From Lachnospiraceae bacterium NK4A144 (lineage in GTDB: Bacteria; Bacillota; Clostridia; Lachnospirales; Lachnospiraceae), in the NCBI GenBank assembly GCA_000424365.1, contig AUJT01000021.1:1-64000 (forward strand): DNA of 64,000 bases, in the 5' to 3' direction. Position numbers and translations under genes: made by a program. Shown here piece by piece: positions 1 to 8,769 of this stretch. How positions within the stretch are numbered: the first letter of the stretch is position 1; each line of letters begins with the position of its first letter. Below the pieces are notes generated by a model that saw only the letters and a program-made list of their open reading frames with translations, was not told the origin of the DNA and ran no database searches.

Positions 1-292
<292 letters not shown>

Positions 293-359
293 AGATAAAT
301 CGGGAGTTATTCCTGGATGTGAAAATGATTCGATGTTCGGTTTTTGATGTACAGTGTGA

Positions 360-386
360 GGCAGGTCGTTGGACCTGTCCTTTTTT
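360..386 (+). terminator. Rho-independent terminator of the rRNA operon
   Basis: A hairpin with arms CAGGTC (362-367) and GACCTG (372-377), extended by a G-T and a G-C pair, has a GTTG loop and is followed by a run of six T (381-386). It lies about 70 nt past the 23S end and closes the operon. Confidence 0.85.
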
Positions 387-546
387 ACTTTCTAGGAAAA
401 TTTCGTTGAATTTATAAGTCAAAAAAGCAATGCGTGAATTTGGATGAGACGAACGCGGGAAAGAATAGCCTATTTGCGCTTATAGTTTCGTAGGAAATTA
501 CCATTTTAACAGTAAGTATGTGGAGAAAAAATAAACAAATTATAAA
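387..546. other. Intergenic region between rRNA terminator and clpB operator
   Basis: This AT-rich stretch has no credible reading frame, tRNA or 5S rRNA. I see no strong hairpin in it. It separates the rRNA operon from the CIRCE-controlled clpB promoter. Confidence 0.6.
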
Positions 547-573
547 TTAGCACTCGATGATTGACAGTGCTAA
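547..573 (+). promoter_or_regulatory. CIRCE operator (HrcA binding site)
   Basis: The arrangement TTAGCACTC - 9 nt - CAGTGCTAA matches the CIRCE consensus (TTAGCACTC-N9-GAGTGCTAA) at 17 of 18 arm positions; the mismatch is C at 565. It sits 84 nt before the clpB start and overlaps the likely -35 box. Known biology: HrcA represses class I heat-shock genes through CIRCE. Inference: clpB here is HrcA-controlled. Confidence 0.9.
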
Positions 574-589
574 CAATTGGTGATAAAAC
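561..589 (+). promoter_or_regulatory. Probable clpB promoter
   Basis: TTGACA (561-566), a 17-nt spacer and TAAAAC (584-589) form a vegetative-type promoter with a perfect -35 and a weak -10. The -35 lies inside the CIRCE right half, so HrcA binding would block polymerase. Confidence 0.55.
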
Positions 590-656
590 GTATACAGATA
601 GATAAAAACTGTTTCTACTGTTTCATAAACAGATGTTTGAAAGGAAGTGAAGAAGT

Positions 657-3239
657 ATGAATATTAGCAAATTTACACAGAATTCCATGAATGCGATCAA
701 TAATTGTGAAAAAATAGCAATGGATTATGGAAATCAGGTAATAGAGGAAGAGCATCTTCTTTATTCACTTCTTACCATAGACGATTCTCTGATACTTAAG
801 CTTGTTGAAAAGATGGGGATTGATAAACCAAGTTTTATAAGTAGGGTAAAACAGGGACTTGAAAAACTGGTAAAGGTAAGTGGTGGCGATCTGCATGTGG
901 GCAGAGATTTAAATAAAGTCCTGACATATGCTGAAGATGAAGCCAAAGGAATGGGTGATGAATACGTTTCTGTAGAGCATCTATTTCTTGTGATGATCAA
1001 GTATCCTGATAAAGAAGTAAAGGAAATATTTAGGGAATATGGTATAACAAGAGAAAGATTTCTTTCTGCATTAGCAACTGTACGAGGTAATCAGCGAGTT
1101 ACAAGTGATAATCCGGAGGCTACTTATGATACGCTTGAGAAGTATGGAATAAACCTGGTTGTAAGAGCGAGAGAACAGAAACTTGATCCTGTTATTGGAC
1201 GTGACAGTGAGATTAGGAATATGATCCTTATCCTGTCAAGGAAGACGAAGAACAATCCGGTTCTTATTGGTGAACCAGGTGTTGGTAAGACTGCGGTTGT
1301 TGAGGGACTTGCACAGAGAATAGTTGCAGGTGATGTACCTGATAGCTTAAAGGATAAGGAAATTTTTTCTCTTGATATGGGAGCTCTGGTTGCTGGAGCA
1401 AAATACAGAGGTGAATTTGAAGAACGGCTAAAGGCTGTATTAAATGAAGTAAAAAAGTCAGAGGGAAAACTCATATTATTTATTGATGAGTTACATACAA
1501 TTGTCGGAGCCGGTAAAACTGAGGGAAGCATGGATGCAGGAAATATGTTGAAACCCATGCTGGCTCGTGGAGAGCTTCATTGTATAGGAGCGACTACACT
1601 TGACGAATATCGAAAATATATAGAAAAAGACAAGGCTTTGGAGAGAAGATTTCAGCCGGTTATGGTTGAGGAACCTACGGTAGAAGATACGATTTCTATT
1701 CTTAGAGGTTTAAAAGAAAGTTATGAAGTTTACCATGGTGTAAAAATCTCTGATTCTGCATTAGTAGCTGCGGCAATGCTGTCTCATAGGTATATATCTG
1801 ACAGATTTCTTCCGGATAAGGCAATAGACCTGGTTGACGAAGCGTGTGCTTCGATAAAAACCGAATTGAATAGTATGCCTACTGAATTAGATGAAATGAA
1901 CCGTAAACTGATTCAGATGAGAATAGAAGAAAATGCATTAAAGAAAGAAGTTGATAATCAAAGTAAGGAACGTTTAGCCGAACTTCAGAAAAATATTGCA
2001 GAGATTGATGATGAATTTAAGCGTCAGAAGGCCCAGTGGGAAAATGAGAAACAGTCTGTAAATCGCTTGTCGGAGATAAGAGAACAGATAAAAGCTGTGA
2101 AAAATGAAATTGATATTGCGACAAGAAACGGAGATTATGAAAAGGTTTCCGAACTTCAGTACGGCAAACTCCCATCGCTTCAGGCAACACTTGCAAATGA
2201 AGAAAAACGTGATACACATCAAGATCTTTCGATGGTTCATGAATCAGTTACAGATGATGAGATCGCAGATATTGTTTCCAGATGGACTGGCATCCCGGTT
2301 TCAAAGCTGACAGAAGGTGAGAAAGCAAAAACATTACATCTTGATGATGCTCTTCATAAGAGAGTTGTTGGACAGGATGATGCGGTGGAACGTGTTACGG
2401 ATGCTATTATCCGCTCAAAAGCAGGGATAAAGGATCCTACAAAACCGATAGGTTCATTTTTGTTCCTGGGACCGACCGGTGTCGGAAAGACAGAACTTGC
2501 AAAAGCTCTTGCAGAAGCGCTTTTTGATGATGAGACGAATATGGTCCGGATCGACATGAGCGAATATATGGAGAAGTATTCGGTTTCCAGACTGATAGGA
2601 GCGCCTCCGGGATATGTAGGTTATGAAGAGGGCGGTCAGCTCACAGAGGCAGTGCGTCGTCATCCATACAGCGTAGTTTTGTTTGATGAAATAGAAAAAG
2701 CTCATCCGGACGTATTTAATGTACTTCTTCAGGTACTGGATGATGGACGGATAACAGATTCGCAGGGAAGAACGGTTGATTTTAAGAATACCATTCTGAT
2801 AATGACCAGTAACATTGGTTCCCAGTATTTGTTGGATGGTATTAATGAAGACGGATCCATTTCTGATGAAGCTGCTAATTCGGTTGAAGAAGAATTACGA
2901 GCTCATTTCCGTCCGGAATTTTTAAACCGTCTTGATGAGATCATAATGTTCAAGCCGTTAACAAAGGATAATATAGGTCATATTATCGATCTGATACTGG
3001 CTGATACGAATCGCAGGATCACAGAGAGAGGACTTAAAATAGAACTTACAGATCAGGCAAAAGAGTATATTGCGGAGCAGGCTTATGATCCGATATATGG
3101 CGCGAGACCTCTTAAGAGATATATGCAAAAAAATGTTGAGACTTTGTCTGCAAGAAGAATTTTGGAAGGTGATGCGGAGGAAGGAAGCATAATTAGTATA
3201 ACTGTGGGTGATACTGGGCTTATAGCACAAATACGATAA
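657..3239 (+). CDS. clpB: ATP-dependent chaperone ClpB
   Basis: ClpB is an Hsp100 AAA+ disaggregase that works with DnaK to rescue aggregated proteins in the cytoplasm. At 860 aa it has the family's usual length. The N-terminal Clp repeats cover about residues 1-145. The first Walker A, GEPGVGKT, is at 205-212. A long charged coiled-coil middle domain (about 405-530) distinguishes ClpB from ClpA/C, and the second Walker A, GPTGVGKT, starts at 605. The C-terminal D2-small domain contains GARPLKR. The ATG is preceded by AAGGAAG (641-647). It stands alone as a single-gene unit behind a CIRCE operator and TTGACA promoter, so heat-shock induction through HrcA is expected. No truncation is seen. 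Confidence 0.96.
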   Translation: MNISKFTQNSMNAINNCEKIAMDYGNQVIEEEHLLYSLLTIDDSLILKLVEKMGIDKPSFISRVKQGLEKLVKVSGGDLHVGRDLNKVLTYAEDEAKGMGDEYVSVEHLFLVMIKYPDKEVKEIFREYGITRERFLSALATVRGNQRVTSDNPEATYDTLEKYGINLVVRAREQKLDPVIGRDSEIRNMILILSRKTKNNPVLIGEPGVGKTAVVEGLAQRIVAGDVPDSLKDKEIFSLDMGALVAGAKYRGEFEERLKAVLNEVKKSEGKLILFIDELHTIVGAGKTEGSMDAGNMLKPMLARGELHCIGATTLDEYRKYIEKDKALERRFQPVMVEEPTVEDTISILRGLKESYEVYHGVKISDSALVAAAMLSHRYISDRFLPDKAIDLVDEACASIKTELNSMPTELDEMNRKLIQMRIEENALKKEVDNQSKERLAELQKNIAEIDDEFKRQKAQWENEKQSVNRLSEIREQIKAVKNEIDIATRNGDYEKVSELQYGKLPSLQATLANEEKRDTHQDLSMVHESVTDDEIADIVSRWTGIPVSKLTEGEKAKTLHLDDALHKRVVGQDDAVERVTDAIIRSKAGIKDPTKPIGSFLFLGPTGVGKTELAKALAEALFDDETNMVRIDMSEYMEKYSVSRLIGAPPGYVGYEEGGQLTEAVRRHPYSVVLFDEIEKAHPDVFNVLLQVLDDGRITDSQGRTVDFKNTILIMTSNIGSQYLLDGINEDGSISDEAANSVEEELRAHFRPEFLNRLDEIIMFKPLTKDNIGHIIDLILADTNRRITERGLKIELTDQAKEYIAEQAYDPIYGARPLKRYMQKNVETLSARRILEGDAEEGSIISITVGDTGLIAQIR

Positions 3240-3297
3240 AAGCATATTAATTGAATTGTGGAAGTAGTATTAAGATGAGAAGCAATTTGTAGCATTA

Positions 3298-3327
3298 GTA
3301 AGGGTCAAAGATATTTTTGACCCTTAC
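3298..3327 (+). repeat. Short palindromic repeat (family A, terminal hairpin module only)
   Basis: This is a perfect 12-bp inverted repeat: GTAAGGGTCAAA (3298-3309) and TTTGACCCTTAC (3316-3327), followed by ATCAT. The same hairpin, with the same trailing ACATCAT, closes the larger family A element at 50781-51137. There is no T-run, so it is not a standard terminator, although it lies where a clpB terminator would be expected. Confidence 0.75.
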
Positions 3328-3339
3328 ATCATTTGAGGA

Positions 3340-3556
3340 AATAAAAAGAATATGAACAGTAACTCTTTCTTCCCGTAAATTTTACAGAAATTTTATTAAA
3401 TATCTTTTATTTTTGAAAAAGTTATGCGATAATTTTGTCTGTCGTGCAACAGAAGATTGCGATTGTATGCTTGCATACAATGCATTTGGGTAACAATTTT
3501 CTGTTGATCAACAGTCTGTAACTTAAAATTAGCAGACGTTATTACAGGAGGACAAT
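3340..3556 (+). promoter_or_regulatory. Leader region of the BMP lipoprotein gene with two palindromes
   Basis: There is no gene in this AT-rich region. It contains a perfect 9-bp inverted repeat with a TT loop (ATTGTATGC at 3462-3470, GCATACAAT at 3473-3481) and a perfect 14-bp palindrome CTGTTGATCAACAG (3501-3514). They lie 76-95 and 43-56 nt before the start codon and could be operators or leader structures. I could not place a convincing promoter, and no known riboswitch consensus was recognised. Confidence 0.4.
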
Positions 3557-4777
3557 ATGAAAAAGAAGCTTATCAGCACAGTGACAGCAGTTGCTATGAG
3601 TGCAGCACTTCTCGCAGGATGCGGTGCACCGATTCAGGAGGGCGCATCTACATCGGCAGCTGAAGAAACAGCAGCTTCCGCAGCAGCAACAGAAACTGCC
3701 GGCGGTACATCTACAGAGACAGCAGACGGCGCTGCGTCCGATTCAGCGCTTAATATAGCAATCGTAAGCTCCCCGTCAGGTGTTGATGATGGTTCATTCA
3801 ACGAAAATAACTATAATGGAATCCTTAAGTTCATTGAGGAGAACCCTAATAGCACAGTAACTCCGGTTAAGGAGGAAACAGGTGATGTTGCAGCATGTGA
3901 GAAGACTGTTGCAGATATCGCTGCTGATTACGATGTTATCGTATGCTGTGGATTCCAGTTTGCAGGTATTGGTTCTATCGCAGAAGAAAATCCTGATGTT
4001 AAGTTCATCCTCGTAGATTCTAACCCGACAGATTCAGAGGGTAACGAGGCTGAATATGATAATATCTATGCAATGACATTTAAGGAGCAGGAGTCAGGCT
4101 TCCCGGCAGGTATCGCAGCTGCTCTTACAACAAAGTCAGGTAAAGTTGCGGTTGTTAATGGTATTGCATATCCTTCAAATGTAAATTATCAGTACGGATT
4201 TATGTCTGGTGTTAACTACGCAAACAAGAACTTTGGCACAAGCGCTGAGGTTGTTGAGCTTCCTTCTTATGCAGGAACAGATGTAACAGGTGCGGATGTT
4301 GGCGGAAATTATGTTGGTTCTTTCGCTGATGAGGCTACAGGTAAGGTTGTAGGTAAGGCACTTATAGACGCAGGCGCTGATGTTATCTTTGTTGCAGCAG
4401 GCGGTTCAGGAAATGGTGTATTTACTGCAGCTAAGGAAGCTGATGGCGTATATGTGATCGGTTGTGACGTTGATCAGTTTGATGATGGTGTAAATGGCGA
4501 TAAGAATGTTGTTCTTACATCCGGTCTGAAGATTATGGATAAGAATGTTTATGAGCAGCTTAAGAATATCGCAGCAGGTACATTCAAGGGAGGAAATTAT
4601 CTCCTTGGCGCTGACACAGATTCTACTGGTTATGTAAGTGCTGATGGAAGATGCCAGCTTGATGCAGATCAGATTTCTAAGATTGACGAGGCATTTGCAA
4701 AGGTTAAATCCGGAGAGATAGTTCCGGCTGCTAACTTTAATGAGATGACTCCTGATAACTTTACAGGTCTTGAGTAA
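3557..4777 (+). CDS. BMP-family nucleoside-binding lipoprotein (ABC transporter)
   Basis: This is a substrate-binding lipoprotein of the basic membrane protein (BMP/Med) family. Such proteins capture purine or pyrimidine nucleosides outside the membrane and hand them to the permeases encoded next. A lipoprotein signal ends in the lipobox LLAGC with Cys22. An Ala/Thr/Ser/Glu-rich tether (about 25-65) joins it to the periplasmic-binding fold, with BMP-like segments such as NIAIVSSPSGVDDGSFN. Length is 406 aa. The start follows AGGAGG (3545-3550). It heads a transporter cluster, and a stable hairpin (4819-4851) after it probably lowers expression of the membrane genes. Nucleoside specificity is inferred from family and gene order only. 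Confidence 0.88.
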   Translation: MKKKLISTVTAVAMSAALLAGCGAPIQEGASTSAAEETAASAAATETAGGTSTETADGAASDSALNIAIVSSPSGVDDGSFNENNYNGILKFIEENPNSTVTPVKEETGDVAACEKTVADIAADYDVIVCCGFQFAGIGSIAEENPDVKFILVDSNPTDSEGNEAEYDNIYAMTFKEQESGFPAGIAAALTTKSGKVAVVNGIAYPSNVNYQYGFMSGVNYANKNFGTSAEVVELPSYAGTDVTGADVGGNYVGSFADEATGKVVGKALIDAGADVIFVAAGGSGNGVFTAAKEADGVYVIGCDVDQFDDGVNGDKNVVLTSGLKIMDKNVYEQLKNIAAGTFKGGNYLLGADTDSTGYVSADGRCQLDADQISKIDEAFAKVKSGEIVPAANFNEMTPDNFTGLE

Positions 4778-4818
4778 AAAATAAACTGCAGAAGGCAGAG
4801 GAGTTAGTTATAATAGAG

Positions 4819-4851
4819 GCACGGGGAAGTTCCCAAAGAACATCCCCGTGC
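4819..4851 (+). terminator. Intercistronic hairpin (partial terminator/processing site)
   Basis: Arms GCACGGGGA (4819-4827) and TCCCCGTGC (4843-4851) form a perfect 9-bp GC-rich stem followed by CTCTTGTGTT. The T-tract is imperfect, as is common for hairpins that let the binding-protein gene be expressed above the ATPase and permease genes. Confidence 0.6.
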
Positions 4852-4930
4852 TCTTGTGTTGTAAAGTTCAAATGTAAGAAAAACGTAACTATTAAAACAT
4901 GCGTTTTTAGAGGAAAGTCGGATAACGAAT

Positions 4931-6469
4931 ATGACAGAAGATTACATTATTGAAATGCGCAATGTTACGAAACGGTTTCCGGGCATCGTAGCAAATGATG
5001 ATGTGACGATCAAGGTCAGAAAAGGTGAGATTTATGCCCTTCTGGGAGAGAATGGAGCCGGTAAATCCACATTGATGAGCATGCTGTTTGGCATGTACGA
5101 ACCTGATGAGGGAGAGATTTGGGTTCGTGGAAAAAAGGTAGAGATTAAAAGTCCGAGTTATGCGACTCGGTTAAATATTGGAATGGTTCATCAGCATTTT
5201 AAGCTGGTTTCCAATTATACGATCGCGGAAAATATCATATTGGGAGTGGAGCCAAAGAAAAAAGCCTTTGGCTTGTTTCCGTATGTAGATATAAAAACAG
5301 CTAATGAAAAAATCAGGTCACTTTCAGAAAAATATGGACTGGAAGTTGATCCTGAGAAAGTTATATCTGAAGTAAATGTGTCAACGAGGCAGCGTGTCGA
5401 GATCTTAAAAATGCTCTATCGTGAAGCCGAAATCTTGATATTTGATGAACCGACAGCAGTTCTCACGCCTCAGGAAATTGATTCGCTGCTTCAGATCATT
5501 AAAAACCTAAGAGATGGCGGAAAGACAATTATCCTTATTACACATAAACTCGAGGAAATAAAGCAGGTTGCCGACAGATGTGCGATCCTGAGACGAGGAA
5601 AGCTCATAGATGTTCGAGATGTCGAGGGTATGGATACCAGAGAGATGGCTAATCTCATGGTAGGACGTCAGGTTCAGATGAAGGTTGAAAAGAAACCTGC
5701 GGTATTTGGAAAAGAGATACTGAATATTAAAGATCTTCGTGTGAAGAATGATGATGATTTTGAAGTGGTAAAGGGCGTATCATTCAATATTCATGCAGGA
5801 GAAATATTTGCTATTGCCGGAGTTTCGGGAAATGGTCAGACGGATATTGCGGATGCAATAGCAGGACTACTTCCGGTTTCATCGGGAAAGATAATCGTAG
5901 ATGGAACAGATGTAACTGACATGAGTGTCAGAAAACGTACAGAGGCTGGTATTTCGTATATTCCGGAGGATCGGCATTCTGTCGGTCTGGTGCTTGATTT
6001 TGATCTTAAAGATAATCTGGCGCTCCGTCGTTATTATAAGGAACCTTTTGCGAAAAAGGGCGTATTGGATCCCAAAAGCTTTGAAGAGTATGGAACTAAG
6101 CTCATTGATAAATATGATGTTCGATGTGCAAGAGGAAATACAACGATAGTTCGTTCCATGTCAGGTGGAAACCAGCAGAAGGCGATCATTGGACGTGAGA
6201 TAGAGCAGGATGCTCCTCTTACTATTTTTGTGCAGCCGACACGTGGTCTGGATATCGGTGCTATAGAAAACATACATAGACAGATCGTTGAGGAACGTGA
6301 TAAGGGAAAGGCAGTTTTACTTATTTCGCTGGAACTGGATGAGATTATGGCACTTGCTGATACTATAGGAGTTATTTACAATGGTCAGCTTGGAAAGATT
6401 GCTCCGGCAGCTGAATTTACAACTTCGGAAGTTGGAGAATATATGATGGGGGTAAAGCACCATGACTGA
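4931..6469 (+). CDS. Nucleoside ABC transporter ATPase (two ABC domains)
   Basis: This 512-aa cytoplasmic ATPase has two ABC domains in one chain and powers BMP-dependent nucleoside import, like NupO/YufO. The N-terminal domain has Walker A GENGAGKST, Walker B ILIFDEPTAV and the H-loop ITHK. The C-terminal domain has the family's altered Walker A (GVSGNGQ) and signature SMSGGNQQK. An oddity is that the first signature region reads VNVSTRQ, where relatives usually have an LSVGMQQ-like motif. It overlaps the next permease gene by 8 bp, so the two are translationally coupled. Confidence 0.9.
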   Translation: MTEDYIIEMRNVTKRFPGIVANDDVTIKVRKGEIYALLGENGAGKSTLMSMLFGMYEPDEGEIWVRGKKVEIKSPSYATRLNIGMVHQHFKLVSNYTIAENIILGVEPKKKAFGLFPYVDIKTANEKIRSLSEKYGLEVDPEKVISEVNVSTRQRVEILKMLYREAEILIFDEPTAVLTPQEIDSLLQIIKNLRDGGKTIILITHKLEEIKQVADRCAILRRGKLIDVRDVEGMDTREMANLMVGRQVQMKVEKKPAVFGKEILNIKDLRVKNDDDFEVVKGVSFNIHAGEIFAIAGVSGNGQTDIADAIAGLLPVSSGKIIVDGTDVTDMSVRKRTEAGISYIPEDRHSVGLVLDFDLKDNLALRRYYKEPFAKKGVLDPKSFEEYGTKLIDKYDVRCARGNTTIVRSMSGGNQQKAIIGREIEQDAPLTIFVQPTRGLDIGAIENIHRQIVEERDKGKAVLLISLELDEIMALADTIGVIYNGQLGKIAPAAEFTTSEVGEYMMGVKHHD

Positions 6470-7562
6470 TCAAAATAAAACACGGATCCGTGTAGCGATC
6501 CTTTCGGTTTTACTTAGTCTTTTGGCAGGCGCGGTAGTAATACTGATACTTGGGAAAAATCCGCTTACGGCATATTTCAATTTGTTACAGGGGTGTGGAC
6601 TTTTACCAAAGGGAAAATACGGCGGTGGAAAGAGTATGATCACGGATCTTTCCAGCTATATTGATTTCCTGACGCCTATGGTATTTGCAGCGCTTTCGTA
6701 TGCTGTTGCTATGAGAGCAGGCCTTTTCAATATTGGTATTTCAGGACAGATGCTCACTGCCGGTTTTATTGCATCTATAACTATCGGATATAGTACATTG
6801 GCGGCTCCAATCGCTAAGCCTCTGGTATTGATCATTGGTATCATTGCCGGAATGTTGGTTGGATCATTGATCGGATTCCTGAAAGAGCGGTTTAATATCA
6901 ACGAAGTTGTTTCATCGATCATGATCAATTATATTGTGCGATATGTAATAAGCTTCTTTATCCAGACGAAGTATGTTGATCCGGTATCTCGTCAGTCAAA
7001 GAATATTTGCGATAGTGCCAGACTTACTCTTCATCAGATAAAACTTGGCGGTTATAAATATGACATTCCGTTGGGATTCGTTCTTGCAATAATTGCAGTT
7101 ATCGCAGTTAAATTTATGTTTGATCGCACAGTGCTTGGATATGAGCTTCACGCAGTTGGATCAAATAAAGTTGCAGCAAAATATGCCGGTATAAGAACGG
7201 GAAGGAGCCTTGTAGTGTCCATGGCGATATCCGGTGCTCTTGCAGGTATTGCCGGTGTTACCTATTATCTTGGATATTTTGCGTCGATCCAGCCTAAGGT
7301 GCTTGTTTCTACGGGATATGATGCTATTGCGGTCGGACTTCTTGGAAACAATGATCCTGTAGGAATACTTGTTGCATCGTTCCTTATAGAGATAATTCAG
7401 AATGGTTCGGCATACATGAGTTCTCAGTCAGGTCTGGAATCCGAGATCGCATCGGTTATCACAGGATTAATACTTCTGTTTAGTGCCTGCAATGCATTTT
7501 TCTTAGAAAAACTGGCACAGAAAAAGGCAGAAGAAAGTAGAAAGAAAGGAGCAAAGGCATGA
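6462..7562 (+). CDS. Nucleoside ABC transporter permease (first subunit)
   Basis: This is an integral membrane permease of the BPD_transp_2/branched-chain-like family (NupP/YufP type), 366 aa. Multiple hydrophobic helices run through it, with the family-typical segment MRAGLFNIGISGQM and the EAA-like cytoplasmic region AVGSNKVAAKYAGI. It pairs with the next permease to form the import channel. The ATG lies 8 bp inside the ATPase gene behind a GGGGG-type ribosome binding site, and it overlaps the second permease by 4 bp (ATGA). Confidence 0.9.
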   Translation: MTDQNKTRIRVAILSVLLSLLAGAVVILILGKNPLTAYFNLLQGCGLLPKGKYGGGKSMITDLSSYIDFLTPMVFAALSYAVAMRAGLFNIGISGQMLTAGFIASITIGYSTLAAPIAKPLVLIIGIIAGMLVGSLIGFLKERFNINEVVSSIMINYIVRYVISFFIQTKYVDPVSRQSKNICDSARLTLHQIKLGGYKYDIPLGFVLAIIAVIAVKFMFDRTVLGYELHAVGSNKVAAKYAGIRTGRSLVVSMAISGALAGIAGVTYYLGYFASIQPKVLVSTGYDAIAVGLLGNNDPVGILVASFLIEIIQNGSAYMSSQSGLESEIASVITGLILLFSACNAFFLEKLAQKKAEESRKKGAKA

Positions 7563-8521
7563 TCGACAATATCATAATTGACGGAATGAGCTTTGCGCTC
7601 CCTCTTTTTGTAATGGCTATCGGAGGTATTTATTCCGAAAGATCCGGAATAACAAATCTTGCTCTTGAGGGACTGCAGGGATTCGGAGCATTTACCGGAG
7701 CTCTGGTCGCATATTGTCTTATGAGATCAATGGGGGCAGGTTCTTCTATTCCTTATTGGATGGCTCTTATCTTTGCGATGATAGGCGGAGCTGTTTACTC
7801 ACTTCTCCATGTGACCCTTTGCATTAAATTCAAGGCGAACCAGGTTATAAGCGGTGTTGTCATAAATATTCTTGCTGTTGCGCTTACAACATTTATGACA
7901 AAGACGATAAATAAAAAGGTTTTTGGAGCACCTTCTGATAAATTTGACCTTGGAGTTTCGGCGAGAGTAACGATCCCCGGGCTTTCAAAGATCCCTGTTA
8001 TCGGAGCGTTTTTCAAGAATGTTTATCCCTTTGAATTTGTGATCATTATCATTGCGATAATTGCGTGGTATTTTCTGTATAAGACAACTTTTGGTCTGAG
8101 ACTGCGTGCTTGTGGTGATAATCCTCATGCTGTTGATGCTGCCGGAGGAGATGTGGCAAAGATACGTTCACTTGCTGTGTGCGTGTCCGGGGCACTTTCC
8201 GGTCTTGCCGGTATTTGTTTTGCATATTCTATCTCAGCAAAGTTTTCGGGAGATATATACATGGGTTACGGTTATCTTGCGATAGCAGGATATATTTTCG
8301 GTAACTGGAATCTGCTTCCGAGTCTTGCAGCCTGTCTTATATTTGGATTTGCGAGAAGTGGTGGATATCAGTTAGTTCAGGCACTTGGTATGCCGAGCGC
8401 ATATTCAGATTTGGTAATGATCCTGCCATATGTGCTGACTCTTTTCTTGCTCATATTCCTTTCAAAGAATAATCAGGCACCTAAGGCGTTAGGCGAAACC
8501 TACGATAAAGCGAAGCGGTAG
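7559..8521 (+). CDS. Nucleoside ABC transporter permease (second subunit)
   Basis: This second membrane permease (NupQ/YufQ type, 320 aa) forms the heterodimeric translocation pore with the gene before it. It is almost wholly hydrophobic, with the conserved segment YSERSGITNLALEGLQGFGA near the N-terminus and ACGDNPHAVDAAGGDVAKIR as the coupling region. The start overlaps the preceding stop (ATGA). It is the last gene of the transporter cluster and is followed by a terminator at 8584-8642. Confidence 0.9.
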   Translation: MIDNIIIDGMSFALPLFVMAIGGIYSERSGITNLALEGLQGFGAFTGALVAYCLMRSMGAGSSIPYWMALIFAMIGGAVYSLLHVTLCIKFKANQVISGVVINILAVALTTFMTKTINKKVFGAPSDKFDLGVSARVTIPGLSKIPVIGAFFKNVYPFEFVIIIIAIIAWYFLYKTTFGLRLRACGDNPHAVDAAGGDVAKIRSLAVCVSGALSGLAGICFAYSISAKFSGDIYMGYGYLAIAGYIFGNWNLLPSLAACLIFGFARSGGYQLVQALGMPSAYSDLVMILPYVLTLFLLIFLSKNNQAPKALGETYDKAKR

Positions 8522-8554
8522 GATTAATAAAGTTGTCTGAAAAATACGTATATC

Positions 8555-8583
8555 TTGAAGTTTTCGGCGTATTTTGGTATTAT
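8555..8583 (+). promoter_or_regulatory. Possible secDF promoter overlapping upstream terminator
   Basis: TTGAAG (8555-8560), a 17-nt spacer and TATTAT (8578-8583) form a plausible promoter. Its start point would fall inside the left arm of the following terminator (8584-8599). A transcript started here would lack part of that arm and could escape termination. Confidence 0.35.
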
Positions 8584-8642
8584 AAATCGGATATTGTGCG
8601 AGTATGAATACACTTCAGCACAGTGTCCGATTTAATTTTTTT
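8584..8642 (+). terminator. Rho-independent terminator after nucleoside transporter genes
   Basis: A 16-nt arm starting AAATCGGA (8584-8599) pairs with its partner ending TCCGATTT (8618-8633), apart from one mismatch and one G-T pair. A run of T follows (8636-8642). Confidence 0.8.
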
Positions 8643-8769
8643 AAATCCTCTTTCCTGAGAAGAAACAGGGGGAGTACACATTCCTTTCTCTGCTGAAAAA
8701 CGATTTTGGGGAAAGATCGCAAAGAGGCGGGAGAGAAAAAGAAATTTAGCATGGAAGGATGTAGCAACA

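Noticed and set aside
293-360. 5S rRNA after the 23S end
   Set aside because: The stretch is too short and shows no 5S helices before the terminator.
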